NCBI RefSeq assembly: GCF_000372845.1
Contig: NZ_KB889963.1
Span: 1,484,146-1,548,145 of the forward strand
Direction of reading: 5' to 3'
From: Methylocystis rosea SV97
Lineage (GTDB): Bacteria > Pseudomonadota > Alphaproteobacteria > Rhizobiales > Beijerinckiaceae
DNA: 64,000 bases
Shown here piece after piece: positions 14,117 to 22,808 of this stretch. The first letter of the stretch is position 1. Every line of letters starts with the position of its first letter. The notes below the pieces were generated by a model. The model ran no database searches. It saw nothing but the letters and a program-made list of their open reading frames with translations, and was not told the DNA's origin. Position numbers and translations under genes: made by a program.

Positions 14117-15043
14117 ATGTCCGACCTCTCCGAAGTCTTCCGCGCCGGCGCGGCGAACGCCTGGATTTTTGCGCCGAGCGCTGTGGCGTTGGGCGCGTTG
14201 CACGGGCTCGAACCGGGTCACTCGAAGACGATGATGGCTGCCTTCATCGTCGCGGTTCGTGGCACGGTGGCGCAAGCGGTGCTGCTCGGCCTCGCGGCGA
14301 CCATTTCCCATACGGCGATCGTCTGGGCCGTGGCGCTGACCGGGCTTTATCTAGGCGCGCAACTGAACGTCGAAGCGAACGAACCTTATCTGCAGATTGT
14401 CTCCGGCGTGTTGATCATCGCCGTCGCTCTTTGGATGATGTGGCGAAGCTGGCGCGATATCGCCGCCAAAGGCGCCGTGACGGCGTCTGCGCGCGAAAGC
14501 GGGCTGCTTCCGGCCGGCGCCAGCGCCGCGCATGGCCACCCGCACGACGGCGCGCATGTTCACGGGCATGTGCACGAGCATGTTCACGTCCATGACGGCG
14601 GCGTTCCGCATAGCCATCAGGAAGAGGAATTCGAGAGCGAACTCCTGGACGTTGATCCCACCGTCTATGCTGACGCGCATGAGCGCGAACATGCGTTGGA
14701 TATCGAGCGTCGCTTCGCCAGTCGCCGCGTGACGACGGGACAGATCATTCTCTTCGGCCTGACGGGCGGACTCATCCCCTGTCCCGCATCGATCACCGTG
14801 CTGCTGCTTTGCCTGCAGGTCGGGCGCATCGGACTCGGCGCGCTGCTCGTGCTCTGCTTCAGCGTCGGTCTCGCGCTGACGCTCGTGCTTGTCGGGGTGG
14901 CGGCGGCGCTCGGCATGCGTCACGCCGCGTCGCGCTGGCCAGGATTGGAAGCGTTGGCGGCCCGGGCGCCCTATGTTTCAGGCGCGATCGTCGCCGCCGT
15001 CGGCGCCTATACGATCGCCGTGGGCGCAGCCGCGCTGGCGTAA
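14117..15043 (+). CDS. RcnA/NicO-family nickel-cobalt exporter
   Basis: A 308-aa inner-membrane protein with about six helices. The first half carries GALHGLEPGHSKTMMAAFIV, the HxxxPGHS motif of RcnA-type exporters, and the second half carries GGLIPCPASITVLLLCLQ. Between them (about residues 138-170) is a His-rich loop with more than a dozen His (HGHPHDGAH, HVHGHVHEHVHVHD, HSHQEEE), expected to bind Ni, Co or other metals. ATG 14117 is favoured because conserved sequence starts soon after. It ends 2 bp from the convergent SDR gene. Its location just after pmoCAB raises a link to metal balance during methane oxidation, which is inference. Confidence 0.85.
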   Translation: MSDLSEVFRAGAANAWIFAPSAVALGALHGLEPGHSKTMMAAFIVAVRGTVAQAVLLGLAATISHTAIVWAVALTGLYLGAQLNVEANEPYLQIVSGVLIIAVALWMMWRSWRDIAAKGAVTASARESGLLPAGASAAHGHPHDGAHVHGHVHEHVHVHDGGVPHSHQEEEFESELLDVDPTVYADAHEREHALDIERRFASRRVTTGQIILFGLTGGLIPCPASITVLLLCLQVGRIGLGALLVLCFSVGLALTLVLVGVAAALGMRHAASRWPGLEALAARAPYVSGAIVAAVGAYTIAVGAAALA

Positions 15044-15045
15044 GG

Positions 15046-15933
15046 CTATTTCCCCAGGTGAAACGCCGACTTCGTCACCTTTGCGGTGATCGGCGCGTCG
15101 AGAAAAAAGTCGAGCACGGCGTCAACCCGGGGTTCGACGGCGTAGGTCGAGAAGTCGGTCATGCCTTCTTCCGCCAGAACGCTGACGTCGATGAAGAAAT
15201 TGCCGCTGCAACTCTTTGCGGGACGAACCAGAATGGCATGCGCGGCGTCCGCGACGATCTCGGGCTTTCGGGAACGGCGGAGCAGTTCGTCGCCGCCCAA
15301 GAGATTGCCGACGGCCGCCGTCGCGATCGCCGTCTCCGGCCACAGCGAATTCACGGCGACGCCATCGGCCGCGAGATCCTTTGCGAGGCCGAGCGTCACG
15401 AGGCTCATCCCATATTTCGACATTGTGTAGGCGAGGTTGGGGGAAAACCACTTCGGGTTCAGATCCAGCGGCGGCGACAGCGTCAGGATGTGCGGATTGG
15501 CGGATTTGCGCAGATGCGGCAGCGCCGCCTTGCAGCAAAGATATGTCCCACGCGCATTGATCTGATGCATCAGATCGAAGCGCTTCATCTCGAGCGTGTC
15601 GATCCCGCGCAGATCTATGGCGCTGGCGTTGTTGACCAGGATGTCGATCCCGCCAAAGCATGAGACGGCCTGACCGACCGCCGCTTCCACCTGATCCTCG
15701 AAGCGAATGTCACAAGGAATGGCGAGCGCTTGTCCGCCCGCCGCTTCGATCTCGGCTGCGGCGGTGTAGATCGTGCCGGGAATTCTCGGGTTTTCGGTCA
15801 CGCTCTTCGCCACGACCACGACATTCGCGCCGTCGCGCGCGGCGCGCATGGCGATCGCGAGGCCGATTCCTCGGCTCGCGCCGGTGACGAAGAGCGTCTT
15901 GCCGGCGAGCGAGCGCGTCGTTGTCGGCGTCAT
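15046..15933 (-). CDS. SDR-family oxidoreductase (HSDL2-like)
   Basis: A 295-aa short-chain dehydrogenase. Visible features are TGASRGIGLAIAMRA (NAD(P) loop), CDIRFEDQV, ILVNNASAIDLRG, and the catalytic pair in YTMSKYG (YxxxK). A VNSLWPETAIATAA segment follows, as in the HSDL2/peroxisomal-SDR subgroup. The substrate is unknown. It follows copA by 43 bp on the same strand and may share its transcript. It ends against the rcnA-like gene, converging with it. Confidence 0.85.
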   Translation of the reverse strand: MTPTTTRSLAGKTLFVTGASRGIGLAIAMRAARDGANVVVVAKSVTENPRIPGTIYTAAAEIEAAGGQALAIPCDIRFEDQVEAAVGQAVSCFGGIDILVNNASAIDLRGIDTLEMKRFDLMHQINARGTYLCCKAALPHLRKSANPHILTLSPPLDLNPKWFSPNLAYTMSKYGMSLVTLGLAKDLAADGVAVNSLWPETAIATAAVGNLLGGDELLRRSRKPEIVADAAHAILVRPAKSCSGNFFIDVSVLAEEGMTDFSTYAVEPRVDAVLDFFLDAPITAKVTKSAFHLGK

Positions 15934-15976
15934 CGCGCGCTCCCGCAGTCATTCGTCATGGAAAGCGCGCGCCGCC

Positions 15977-16180
15977 TCACGCGGCGACCTGCGCCGGATA
16001 GCCCGCTTCGCTGATCGCCTTGGCGAGCGCCTGGGCGTCCTTGGGCGCGGGCGTGACATCGACCTTGCCCGTGGCGAGATCGACCTTGACGTCGGCGTTC
16101 GGCTCCACGGCTTGCACTGCCTTGGTGACATGTTTCACGCACATATTGCAGGTCATGTCTTGCACATTGAATGTTGTCAT
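15977..16180 (-). CDS. Possible internal CopZ-like chaperone read in frame within copA
   Basis: Within the copA frame, an ATG at 16180 is preceded by AAGGAGG (16186-16192 on the minus strand) with 5-nt spacing, a near-perfect ribosome binding site. Initiation there would give a 67-aa protein starting [20 protein letters not shown], a complete HMA fold the size of free CopZ. In the full-length protein this same site encodes a charged linker (AEKDNKEEA). Independent translation is inference. The alternative is an old copA-copZ fusion that still carries the former start site. Confidence 0.5.
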   Translation of the reverse strand: MTTFNVQDMTCNMCVKHVTKAVQAVEPNADVKVDLATGKVDVTPAPKDAQALAKAISEAGYPAQVAA

Positions 16181-18730
16181 TGCTTCCTCCTTGTTGTCTT
16201 TTTCCGCCGCTTCCGTTTCGACAGGCGCCGCTTCCGCGCCGGAATCGGCGCTTGCGATGACCGGAGCCTTGAAGCGACGCAGTCGCAACGCATTGGTCAG
16301 CACGAAAACGCTCGACAGCGCCATGGCCGCCGCGCCAAACATCGGCGAGAGCAGCATGCCGTTGACGGGATAGAGCGCGCCCGCCGCGACCGGTATGAGC
16401 ACGACGTTATAGCCGAACGCCCAGAACAGATTCTGCTGGATGTTGCGCATCGTCGCGCGCGAGATCGCGAGCGCCGCGGGCACCTTGGCGAGATCGCCCG
16501 ACATCAGCACCACGTCGGCGGCTTCGATCGCGATGTCGGTTCCCGTGCCGATGGCGATCCCGGCGTCGGCGGCAGCGAGCGCAGGCGCGTCGTTCACCCC
16601 GTCGCCAACGAAGGCGATGCTGTTGGTCTCGCGCAGCCGCTCGAGCGCCGCGACTTTCCCGTCAGGAAGTACGCCGGCGACGACCTCGTCAATTCCGAGT
16701 CTCGCGGCGATAGCCTTCGCCGTGCGCGCGTCGTCGCCCGTGATCATCGCGGTCTTAACGCCGAGCAAATGGATCGCATCAATCGCAGCGCGGCTCGTCG
16801 GCTTCAGATCGTCGGCGACGGAGAGTATGGCGCCAAGCTTCCCGTCGACCGCGACGTAAAGCGGCGTCTTGCCTTCCTCGGCGAGCCTCTGGGCGTCCTG
16901 CGCGAAGGGCGAAGCGTCGAGGCCGAGGGACGCCATGAAGCGCTCGGCGCCAATGGCGACGGTCTTGCGGTCGACGATCCCCGTGACGCCCATGCCGGCG
17001 ATCGATTTGAAGTCGGCGCAGGGGGAAAGCGCCAGATCCGCGGCCTTGGCGGCGACGACCAGCGCCGCGCCCACGGGATGTTCGGACTGCGCTTCGACGC
17101 TCGCGGCAAGCCGCAAAAGCTCGTTCTCGTTCTTGCCGGGCGTCGCGACGAGATCGGTCAGGCGCGGCTTGCCATACGTCAGCGTGCCGGTCTTGTCGAA
17201 GGCGATGAGGGTCACGTCGCGCAGCGTCTGCAGGGCTTCGCCCTTGCGAAACAGCACGCCGAGCTCCGCCGCCCGGCCGGTGCCGGTCATGATCGCCGCC
17301 GGCGTCGCCAGCCCCATGGCGCAGGGGCAGGCGATGATGAGCACGGCGACCGCATTGACCAGCGCGTAGGTCAGTCGCGGCTCCGGGCCGATCAGCATCC
17401 AGACGACGAAGGTCAGCGCCGCGACGGCGAAAACAGCGGGAACGAAGACGGCGGTGACGCGGTCGACCATCGCCTGAATCGGCAGCTTGGCCCCCTGCGC
17501 CTGCTCGACCATGCGGATGATGCCGGCGAGCGTCGTATCGGCGCCGATGCGGGTGGCGCGAAACGAGAACGCGCCGGAGCCGTTTACGGTCGCGCCGGTG
17601 ACGGCGGCGCCCGTCCTCTTTGCCACCGGCGTCGGCTCGCCTGTGACCATCGACTCATCGACATGCGACGAGCCCTGCGTGACCACGCCGTCCGTCGGAA
17701 TGCGTTCGCCCGGCCGCACCAGCACGATGTCGCCGACGCGCACGTCGTCGATATCGACGTCGACGGTCGCGCCGTCGCGCTCGACGCGGGCGGTTTTCGG
17801 CTGCAGCCGCGCCAGCGCGCGGATCGCCTCCGACGTGCGGCCTTTGGCGCGCGCCTCGAGATAGCGGCCAAACAGGATCAGCGTGACGATGACGACCGCG
17901 GCCTCGTAATAGACATGCACCGAGCCGGCCGGCAGCACCTGGGGCGCAAAGGTCGCGACGACGGAATAGAGATAGGCGCTGAGCGTGCCCGTGGCGACGA
18001 GGGCGTTCATGTCGGGCTGGCGCCGCAACAGCGACGGAATCCCCTTGAGGAAGAAAACCAGGCCCGGTCCAAACAGCACGACGCTGGCGAGCAGGAAGGA
18101 AATCTCGCGGATCCTCGCCTCACCGATCACGCCCATCGTCCAGTGATGGACGGCGGGGATCAGATGCCCGCCCATTTCGACCACGAAGACCGGCGCCGTC
18201 AGAGTCGCGGCGACGATGAGGCGGAAGCGCAGCGCGCGCATCTCCTCCTCACGCCGCAGCCTCTCGCGATCGGCGCCGCCGGAATCGGTTTCGATCGCGC
18301 GAGGCTCATAGCCGGCCTGTGAAATCGCGCGGCGCAGGTGGTCTGTCAGGCCGGGCCCGGCGAGCGCGCGCACGGTCGCGCGTTCGGTCGCGAGATTGAC
18401 TTTCGCTTCCATCACGCCTGGAACGGCGCTGAGCGCTTTTTCGACATGCGAGACGCAGGAGGCGCAGGTCATGCCGCCGACGCCGATCTCAATCGTCTCG
18501 ACGACGGCTTCGTAGCCCGCATCCGAGACCGACTTTACCAGTTGCGTCAGATTTGCGTCCGGCGCCAGCGAAACTTCCGCCCGTTCAGTGGCGAGATTGA
18601 CGCTGGCGGCGTTAACGCCCGGCGTATGCGCAAGCGCCTTCTCGACATGCGACACGCAGGAGGCGCAGGTCATGCCTCGGACGATGAAGTCTAGGCGTTC
18701 GCCGCCCGGTAACGGAGTTTGAGCGTTCAT
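15977..18730 (-). CDS. copA: Copper-exporting P1B-type ATPase with two N-terminal and one C-terminal HMA domains
   Basis: A 917-aa copper ATPase. Two N-terminal metal-binding domains each have MTCASC (Cys 22/25 and 89/92). The core shows [17 protein letters not shown] (the CPC transport motif), DKTGTLT (phosphorylated Asp), SEHPVG and [10 protein letters not shown]. After the last transmembrane pair, a linker leads to a third HMA domain (residues 851-917) with MTCNMC. It pumps Cu+ out of the cytoplasm. ATG 18730 is chosen because the longer frame adds a non-family extension. It lies 37 bp after the methyltransferase-like gene on the same strand. The C-terminal HMA looks like a fused CopZ chaperone. 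Confidence 0.95.
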   Translation of the reverse strand: MNAQTPLPGGERLDFIVRGMTCASCVSHVEKALAHTPGVNAASVNLATERAEVSLAPDANLTQLVKSVSDAGYEAVVETIEIGVGGMTCASCVSHVEKALSAVPGVMEAKVNLATERATVRALAGPGLTDHLRRAISQAGYEPRAIETDSGGADRERLRREEEMRALRFRLIVAATLTAPVFVVEMGGHLIPAVHHWTMGVIGEARIREISFLLASVVLFGPGLVFFLKGIPSLLRRQPDMNALVATGTLSAYLYSVVATFAPQVLPAGSVHVYYEAAVVIVTLILFGRYLEARAKGRTSEAIRALARLQPKTARVERDGATVDVDIDDVRVGDIVLVRPGERIPTDGVVTQGSSHVDESMVTGEPTPVAKRTGAAVTGATVNGSGAFSFRATRIGADTTLAGIIRMVEQAQGAKLPIQAMVDRVTAVFVPAVFAVAALTFVVWMLIGPEPRLTYALVNAVAVLIIACPCAMGLATPAAIMTGTGRAAELGVLFRKGEALQTLRDVTLIAFDKTGTLTYGKPRLTDLVATPGKNENELLRLAASVEAQSEHPVGAALVVAAKAADLALSPCADFKSIAGMGVTGIVDRKTVAIGAERFMASLGLDASPFAQDAQRLAEEGKTPLYVAVDGKLGAILSVADDLKPTSRAAIDAIHLLGVKTAMITGDDARTAKAIAARLGIDEVVAGVLPDGKVAALERLRETNSIAFVGDGVNDAPALAAADAGIAIGTGTDIAIEAADVVLMSGDLAKVPAALAISRATMRNIQQNLFWAFGYNVVLIPVAAGALYPVNGMLLSPMFGAAAMALSSVFVLTNALRLRRFKAPVIASADSGAEAAPVETEAAEKDNKEEAMTTFNVQDMTCNMCVKHVTKAVQAVEPNADVKVDLATGKVDVTPAPKDAQALAKAISEAGYPAQVAA

Positions 18731-18767
18731 ACTTGCCGCCTCGTTCACAACGCCCACGCGCAGCAGC

Positions 18768-19253
18768 TTAAAGCCACCGCCGCGTGCGCGCCATATAGGA
18801 CCGATAGTCGTCGCCAAATTTGCCAAGAAGATGCCGCTCTTCGGGCTCGATCGCCAGCTTCGTCAGCCCAAAAGCGAGAACTGGCGTTAATAACAGCGTG
18901 AAGGGCGAGCCGAGGAAGAGACCAAGTCCAAAGATCAAGGCGACATGCGAGATATAGATCGGATTGCGCGAAAAGCGGAACGGCCCCTCGGTGACGAGAA
19001 AGGACGCGGCGCGATGCGGCATGATCGTTGTTTGATGGCGCGAGAGGATGCGAAAGCACCAGACGTCATTGGCCAGCGCGAGGACGACGATCGCTGCGCC
19101 GGCGACCTGGGTGATAGAGGAGGAGGCGCGATCGAGGAGCGAAGCGCCTGTCGCGGCGTCGAGCGTCAGCCCGGCCGCCAAGGTCATCGCCATCAGGATC
19201 GGCGGCCATGGCATACGGGAGGGGGGCGCGTTTGCGCCGATCTGCGCATTCAT
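18768..19253 (-). CDS. Isoprenylcysteine-methyltransferase-like membrane protein (ICMT family)
   Basis: A 161-aa membrane protein with about four helices. The C-terminal half holds [20 protein letters not shown], then [20 protein letters not shown]. These are the conserved RNPxY and EE..L...FG..Y..Y features of the ICMT/PEMT-like methyltransferase fold in bacteria. The bacterial substrates are mostly unknown. It is first in the leftward set with copA and SDR, so its promoter should lie in 19254-19404, where two palindromes are found. Small proteins of this kind sometimes sit next to metal transporters, but the role here is unknown. Confidence 0.75.
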   Translation of the reverse strand: MNAQIGANAPPSRMPWPPILMAMTLAAGLTLDAATGASLLDRASSSITQVAGAAIVVLALANDVWCFRILSRHQTTIMPHRAASFLVTEGPFRFSRNPIYISHVALIFGLGLFLGSPFTLLLTPVLAFGLTKLAIEPEERHLLGKFGDDYRSYMARTRRWL

Positions 19254-19323
19254 CGCGGCTCCTATCGGTGGAAAACGCTTCTCTTTAGATCGCGGTTGCG
19301 GGCGCTCGTTTCAAGTGCGCCCT

Positions 19324-19375
19324 TGTCAAGGGCAGCTTGACGGCGGTCCTGCGGGCTGTCAAGATCGGCTTGACA
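19324..19375. promoter_or_regulatory. Two matching palindromes between the ICMT-copA set and the zinc-finger/HTH gene
   Basis: TGTCAAG-N5-CTTGACG at 19324-19342 and TGTCAAG-N5-CTTGACA at 19357-19375 are two copies of one dyad. They are exactly 33 bp apart, about three helical turns. The first is part of a longer CCCTTG-T-CAAGGG palindrome (19320-19332). They lie in the divergent promoter region, a classic position for operators. The binding protein is unknown. Confidence 0.7.
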
Positions 19376-19404
19376 TCCGATCGCCCTGGACATGCGAGAG
19401 CTGC

Positions 19405-19749
19405 ATGCTGGCTTTGCCTAAACGTAAACTGCGTTGCTCATTCTGCAAGAAGTCCGAGACGCAGGTCGCGCGGCTCATCGGCGGCGCCGCCGGGGGCTAT
19501 ATTTGCGAAGATTGCGTCGGAGTCTGCAACACGATTCTTGACGCCGCGCCTTCGCCGTTCAAGAGCTGGGACGACCTCACCGACGAGCAGCTGTTGATCT
19601 CGATCAAGGCGAGCGAGGCCAGCGTGGCGGCGCTGCATTCACTCATCCACGCGCAAGTCGCGGCGCTTCGCAAACGCGAGGTGAGCTGGACCGCGATCGG
19701 CAAGGTCCTGGGCGTTTCCCGTCAGGCCGCCTGGGAGCGTTTCTCCTGA
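19405..19749 (+). CDS. ClpX-type zinc finger fused to a helix-turn-helix segment
   Basis: A 114-aa protein. Residues 8-43 match the N-terminal zinc-binding domain of ClpX, with four Cys at 11, 14, 34 and 37 (CSFCKKSETQVARLI, GGYICEDCVGVCNTIL). No AAA+ ATPase follows. A helical linker (residues 58-90) leads to VSWTAIGKVLGVSRQAAWERF (93-113), which reads as a helix-turn-helix of the GVSRQAAW type. I infer a small DNA-binding or protease-adaptor regulator. ATG 19405 starts the zinc finger, and the longer open frame upstream crosses the palindromes and is unlikely to be coding. It is 17 bp upstream of bioF on the same strand, so it could share the bio transcript. Confidence 0.75.
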   Translation: MLALPKRKLRCSFCKKSETQVARLIGGAAGGYICEDCVGVCNTILDAAPSPFKSWDDLTDEQLLISIKASEASVAALHSLIHAQVAALRKREVSWTAIGKVLGVSRQAAWERFS

Positions 19750-19766
19750 TCGAGCATCGATCCTCC

Positions 19767-20900
19767 ATGCTTGAGCGCTACGCGCAAGATCTTGCGAGCC
19801 TCGCCGCGCGCGGCAGGCTGCGCGCGCTCGCTTCGCGCGCCGGACTGGATTTCGCGTCGAATGACTATCTGGCTTTCGCCGAGTCGCCGGAACTCGCCGC
19901 GGCCGTGACGGCGGCGCTCGCGCGCGGCGTTCCCGTTGGCGCTGGCGGTTCGCGGCTGTTGCGCGGCAATCATTTGGAGCATGAAGCGCTGGAAGAGGAA
20001 GCGGCGCGTTTTTTTGGCGCGGAAAGCGCGCTGTATTTCAGTGGCGGCTTTACCGCCAATGAAGCGCTGCTCTCCACGGCGCCGCAGCGTGACGATCTCA
20101 TTCTCTATGACGCGCTCGCGCACGCCAGCGCCCATGAGGGCATGCGACTGTCGCGCGCGCCGAATGCGAAATTCCCTCATAATGACGTCGACGCCGCCGA
20201 GGACGCGATCCGCGCCTGGCGCGGAAAGGGCGGAACCGGGCAGATTTGGATCGTCGTGGAAAGCCTTTACAGCATGGACGGCGACAAGGCGCCGCTCGAT
20301 GATCTCTATGCGCTCGCCGTGAAGAACGACGCCTTTCTCCTGATCGACGAGGCGCATGCGACGGGGGTTTATGGACCGGGCGGGCGTGGACTCGCCGCGC
20401 GTTTTGAAGGCGCGGAGAACGTCGTCACGCTGCATACGTGTGGCAAGGCGCTGGGAGTCGCGGGCGGTCTCCTTTGTCTGCCGCGCATTTTGCGGGACTT
20501 CATGGTCAACCGCTGTCGCCCGTTCATTTTCGCGACTGCGCCTTCGCCTGTTATGGCCGCTTGCGTGCGCGCGGCGCTCAAGATCATCGAAGCGGCCGAC
20601 GATCGGCGCGCCGAGCTGATGTCGCGCATCGATTTCGCCGGCGCCGAGCTGCGGCGCCTCTGCGCGATCGAACCCTCAGGCTCCCAGATTCAACCGATCG
20701 TCGTCGGGGACGATATCCGCGCAACGACGTTGGCGTCGCGCATGCAGGCGCATGGCTATGACATTCGCGCCATTCGTCCGCCGACCGTGCCGGACGGCTC
20801 CGCTCGCTTGCGCATCGCGCTGACGCTCAATACGAGCAAAGATGACGTCGCGCGCATGGTCGCGCATCTTGGCGCAGAACTCGCGAGGCTCGAACCATGA
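19767..20900 (+). CDS. bioF: 8-amino-7-oxononanoate synthase
   Basis: A 377-aa alpha-oxoamine synthase of biotin synthesis that condenses pimeloyl-ACP (or CoA) with L-alanine. Landmarks are LDFASNDYLAFAE, GAGGSRLLRGNHLEHEALEE, ALYFSGGFTANEALL, VVESLYSMDGDKAPL, LIDEAHATGVYGPGGRG (Asp for PLP nitrogen) and HTCGKALG with the PLP Lys at 227. Length and motif order match BioF. The stop overlaps the bioD start (ATGA), so bioF, bioD and bioA are translationally coupled. Confidence 0.93.
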   Translation: MLERYAQDLASLAARGRLRALASRAGLDFASNDYLAFAESPELAAAVTAALARGVPVGAGGSRLLRGNHLEHEALEEEAARFFGAESALYFSGGFTANEALLSTAPQRDDLILYDALAHASAHEGMRLSRAPNAKFPHNDVDAAEDAIRAWRGKGGTGQIWIVVESLYSMDGDKAPLDDLYALAVKNDAFLLIDEAHATGVYGPGGRGLAARFEGAENVVTLHTCGKALGVAGGLLCLPRILRDFMVNRCRPFIFATAPSPVMAACVRAALKIIEAADDRRAELMSRIDFAGAELRRLCAIEPSGSQIQPIVVGDDIRATTLASRMQAHGYDIRAIRPPTVPDGSARLRIALTLNTSKDDVARMVAHLGAELARLEP

Positions 20901-21532
20901 ACCGCCGCTTCGTGATCGTGGGAACCGATACGGACGTCGGCAAGACTGTCGTCTCCGCCGCGCTCGTCGGCGCACTCAACGCCTGTTACTGGAAGCCGGT
21001 GCAGTCGGGCCTCGATGGCGAGACGGACTCGCAGATCGTCGCGCGGCTTTCGGGCGCGCCGGCCGCGCATATTTTCCCAGAAGCCTGGCGGCTGCGTCGA
21101 CCGGCCTCGCCGCATCTTGCCGCGCGCGACGAGGGCGTCGAAATCGACGCCGCCGCGCTAAACCCGCCGCCATGCGACGGTCCTCTGATCATAGAGACGG
21201 CCGGCGGGGTGCTGACGCCGCTCAGCGACCGCGCGCTGACCATCGACGTGCTCGAACGCTGGCGCTTGCCGGTCATACTCGTCGCGCGCACGCGCCTTGG
21301 CACGATCAATCACAGCCTGCTCACGCTCGAAGCCTTGCGCAGACGCGGAATCTCGATCGCCGGAATCATTTTCGTCGGCGACGCCGACGCCGATGCGCAA
21401 CATTCGATCGAGACGATCGGCGGCGCGCGCATTCTCGGCCGTCTGCCGAAGCTCGATCCTCTGAATAAAAAGACGCTCGGCGCGGCGTTTAGCGCCGCGA
21501 TCGCGCGCGACGCTTTCGGGAGCTGCGCATGA
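20897..21532 (+). CDS. bioD: Dethiobiotin synthetase
   Basis: A 211-aa P-loop enzyme with GTDTDVGKTVVSAALVG (the signature GTDT-VGKT), YWKPVQSGLDGETDS, RLRRPASPHLAAR and IETAGGVLTPLSD. It closes the ureido ring of biotin using CO2 and ATP. Start and stop each overlap the neighbouring genes by 4 bp. Within the operon it precedes bioA, the enzyme of the step before it. Confidence 0.94.
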   Translation: MNRRFVIVGTDTDVGKTVVSAALVGALNACYWKPVQSGLDGETDSQIVARLSGAPAAHIFPEAWRLRRPASPHLAARDEGVEIDAAALNPPPCDGPLIIETAGGVLTPLSDRALTIDVLERWRLPVILVARTRLGTINHSLLTLEALRRRGISIAGIIFVGDADADAQHSIETIGGARILGRLPKLDPLNKKTLGAAFSAAIARDAFGSCA

Positions 21533-22800
21533 GCATCGTCACTGACTCTCCGGTCTGGCGGCCGTTCACGCAGCATGCGCTGCAGCCCGGCGCCTTCAAG
21601 ATCGCGCGCGCCGAAGGCGCCTGGCTCGAAGCCGAAGACGGCACGCGCTTTCTCGACGCCATTTCGTCCTGGTGGGTCATTACGCACGGCCACCGCCACC
21701 CAGCCATCATGCAGGCGATCCGCGAAGAAACCGAGCGGCTCGATCAGATCATCTTCGCCGGCTTCACCCATGAGCCTGCGGAAGCGCTGGCGCGGCGCCT
21801 TGTGGCGCTGACGCCGCCGGGACTCGACTACGTGTTCTATTCCGACAGCGGCTCCACCTGCGTCGAAGTGGCGATCAAGATGGCGCTCGGCTTCTGGCGC
21901 AATCGCGGCGAAGCGCGCACGCGCATCGTCGCGCTCGAACACGGCTATCACGGCGATACGATCGGCACGATGTCCGTCGGCGCGCGATCGCCCTTCAATG
22001 CGCCTTACGAGCCGCTGCTCTATGAGGTCTCGCGCATTCCCTTCCCCTCGCGCGGGCGCGAGCAGGAGACGCTCGACGCGCTGGAGCGCGCCTGCCGCGA
22101 CCGACCCGCCGCCCTGCTGGTCGAGCCGCTCATTCTTGGCGCGGGCGGCATGCTCTTCTACGGCGCCGATACGCTTGCGGAGATGCAGCGCATCTGCGCG
22201 CAACACAGCGTGCTGTTCATCGCCGATGAGGTGATGACCGGCTTCGGCCGCACGGGAACGCTCTTCGCCTCCGAGCAGGCGGGCGTCGTTCCGGACATCG
22301 CCTGCTACGCCAAGGGCCTCACCGGCGGCGCGCTGCCGCTCGCCGTCACCATGTGCAAGCGCGAAATTTTCGAGGCGCATCTATCGCCGGAGCGCGCGCG
22401 CGCCTTTTTTCATTCGAGCTCCTACACCGCCAATCCGATCGCCTGCGCCGCGGCGCTCGCCAATCTCGACGTCTGGGCGACGGGCGAACCCGCCGCCCGC
22501 GTCGCGGCGCTGTGCGACATGCAGGCGACGCGGCTTGCGCGCTTTGCGTCCGATGCGCGCTTCTCCAACGTCCGCCAGCTCGGAATCATCGCGGCGCTCG
22601 ATCTCAATATCGTGCAGGGCGGCTATCTGGCGACGATCGCGCTCGATCTGATGCGCTTCTTCAACGCGCGCGGACTTCTGATGCGTCCGCTCGGGCCGAC
22701 GATCTATGTGTTTCCGCCATACTGCGTCGAGGCGGCCGAACTCGATCTCGTCTATGACGCGATCAGCGAGGCGGTGGATTGCTTCGGCGGCTCTACGTAA
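21529..22800 (+). CDS. bioA: Adenosylmethionine-8-amino-7-oxononanoate aminotransferase
   Basis: A 423-aa class III aminotransferase. Motifs include VWRPFTQH at the start, DAISSWWVITHGHRHPAI (the SWW typical of BioA), YSDSGSTCVEVAIKMALGFW, HGYHGDTIGTMSVG, VEPLILGAGGMLFY, IADEVMTGFGRTG and CYAKGLTGGALPLAVTM (PLP Lys). It transfers the amino group of S-adenosylmethionine to make diaminopelargonate. No bioB or bioC is in the window, so biotin synthase is encoded elsewhere. It converges with fadD, 8 bp apart. Confidence 0.94.
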   Translation: MSIVTDSPVWRPFTQHALQPGAFKIARAEGAWLEAEDGTRFLDAISSWWVITHGHRHPAIMQAIREETERLDQIIFAGFTHEPAEALARRLVALTPPGLDYVFYSDSGSTCVEVAIKMALGFWRNRGEARTRIVALEHGYHGDTIGTMSVGARSPFNAPYEPLLYEVSRIPFPSRGREQETLDALERACRDRPAALLVEPLILGAGGMLFYGADTLAEMQRICAQHSVLFIADEVMTGFGRTGTLFASEQAGVVPDIACYAKGLTGGALPLAVTMCKREIFEAHLSPERARAFFHSSSYTANPIACAAALANLDVWATGEPAARVAALCDMQATRLARFASDARFSNVRQLGIIAALDLNIVQGGYLATIALDLMRFFNARGLLMRPLGPTIYVFPPYCVEAAELDLVYDAISEAVDCFGGST

Positions 22801-22808
22801 AGCGATCG

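Noticed and set aside
15773..18322. 849-codon open frame on the plus strand
   Set aside because: It is antisense to copA, whose motifs are unmistakable. The translation is Arg/Asp/His-rich and without family features; long antisense frames are common in GC-rich DNA.
19370..19398. TTGACA at 19370 as a -35 for the zinc-finger gene
   Set aside because: No acceptable -10 lies 16-18 bp downstream. The hexamer is better explained as half of the palindrome.
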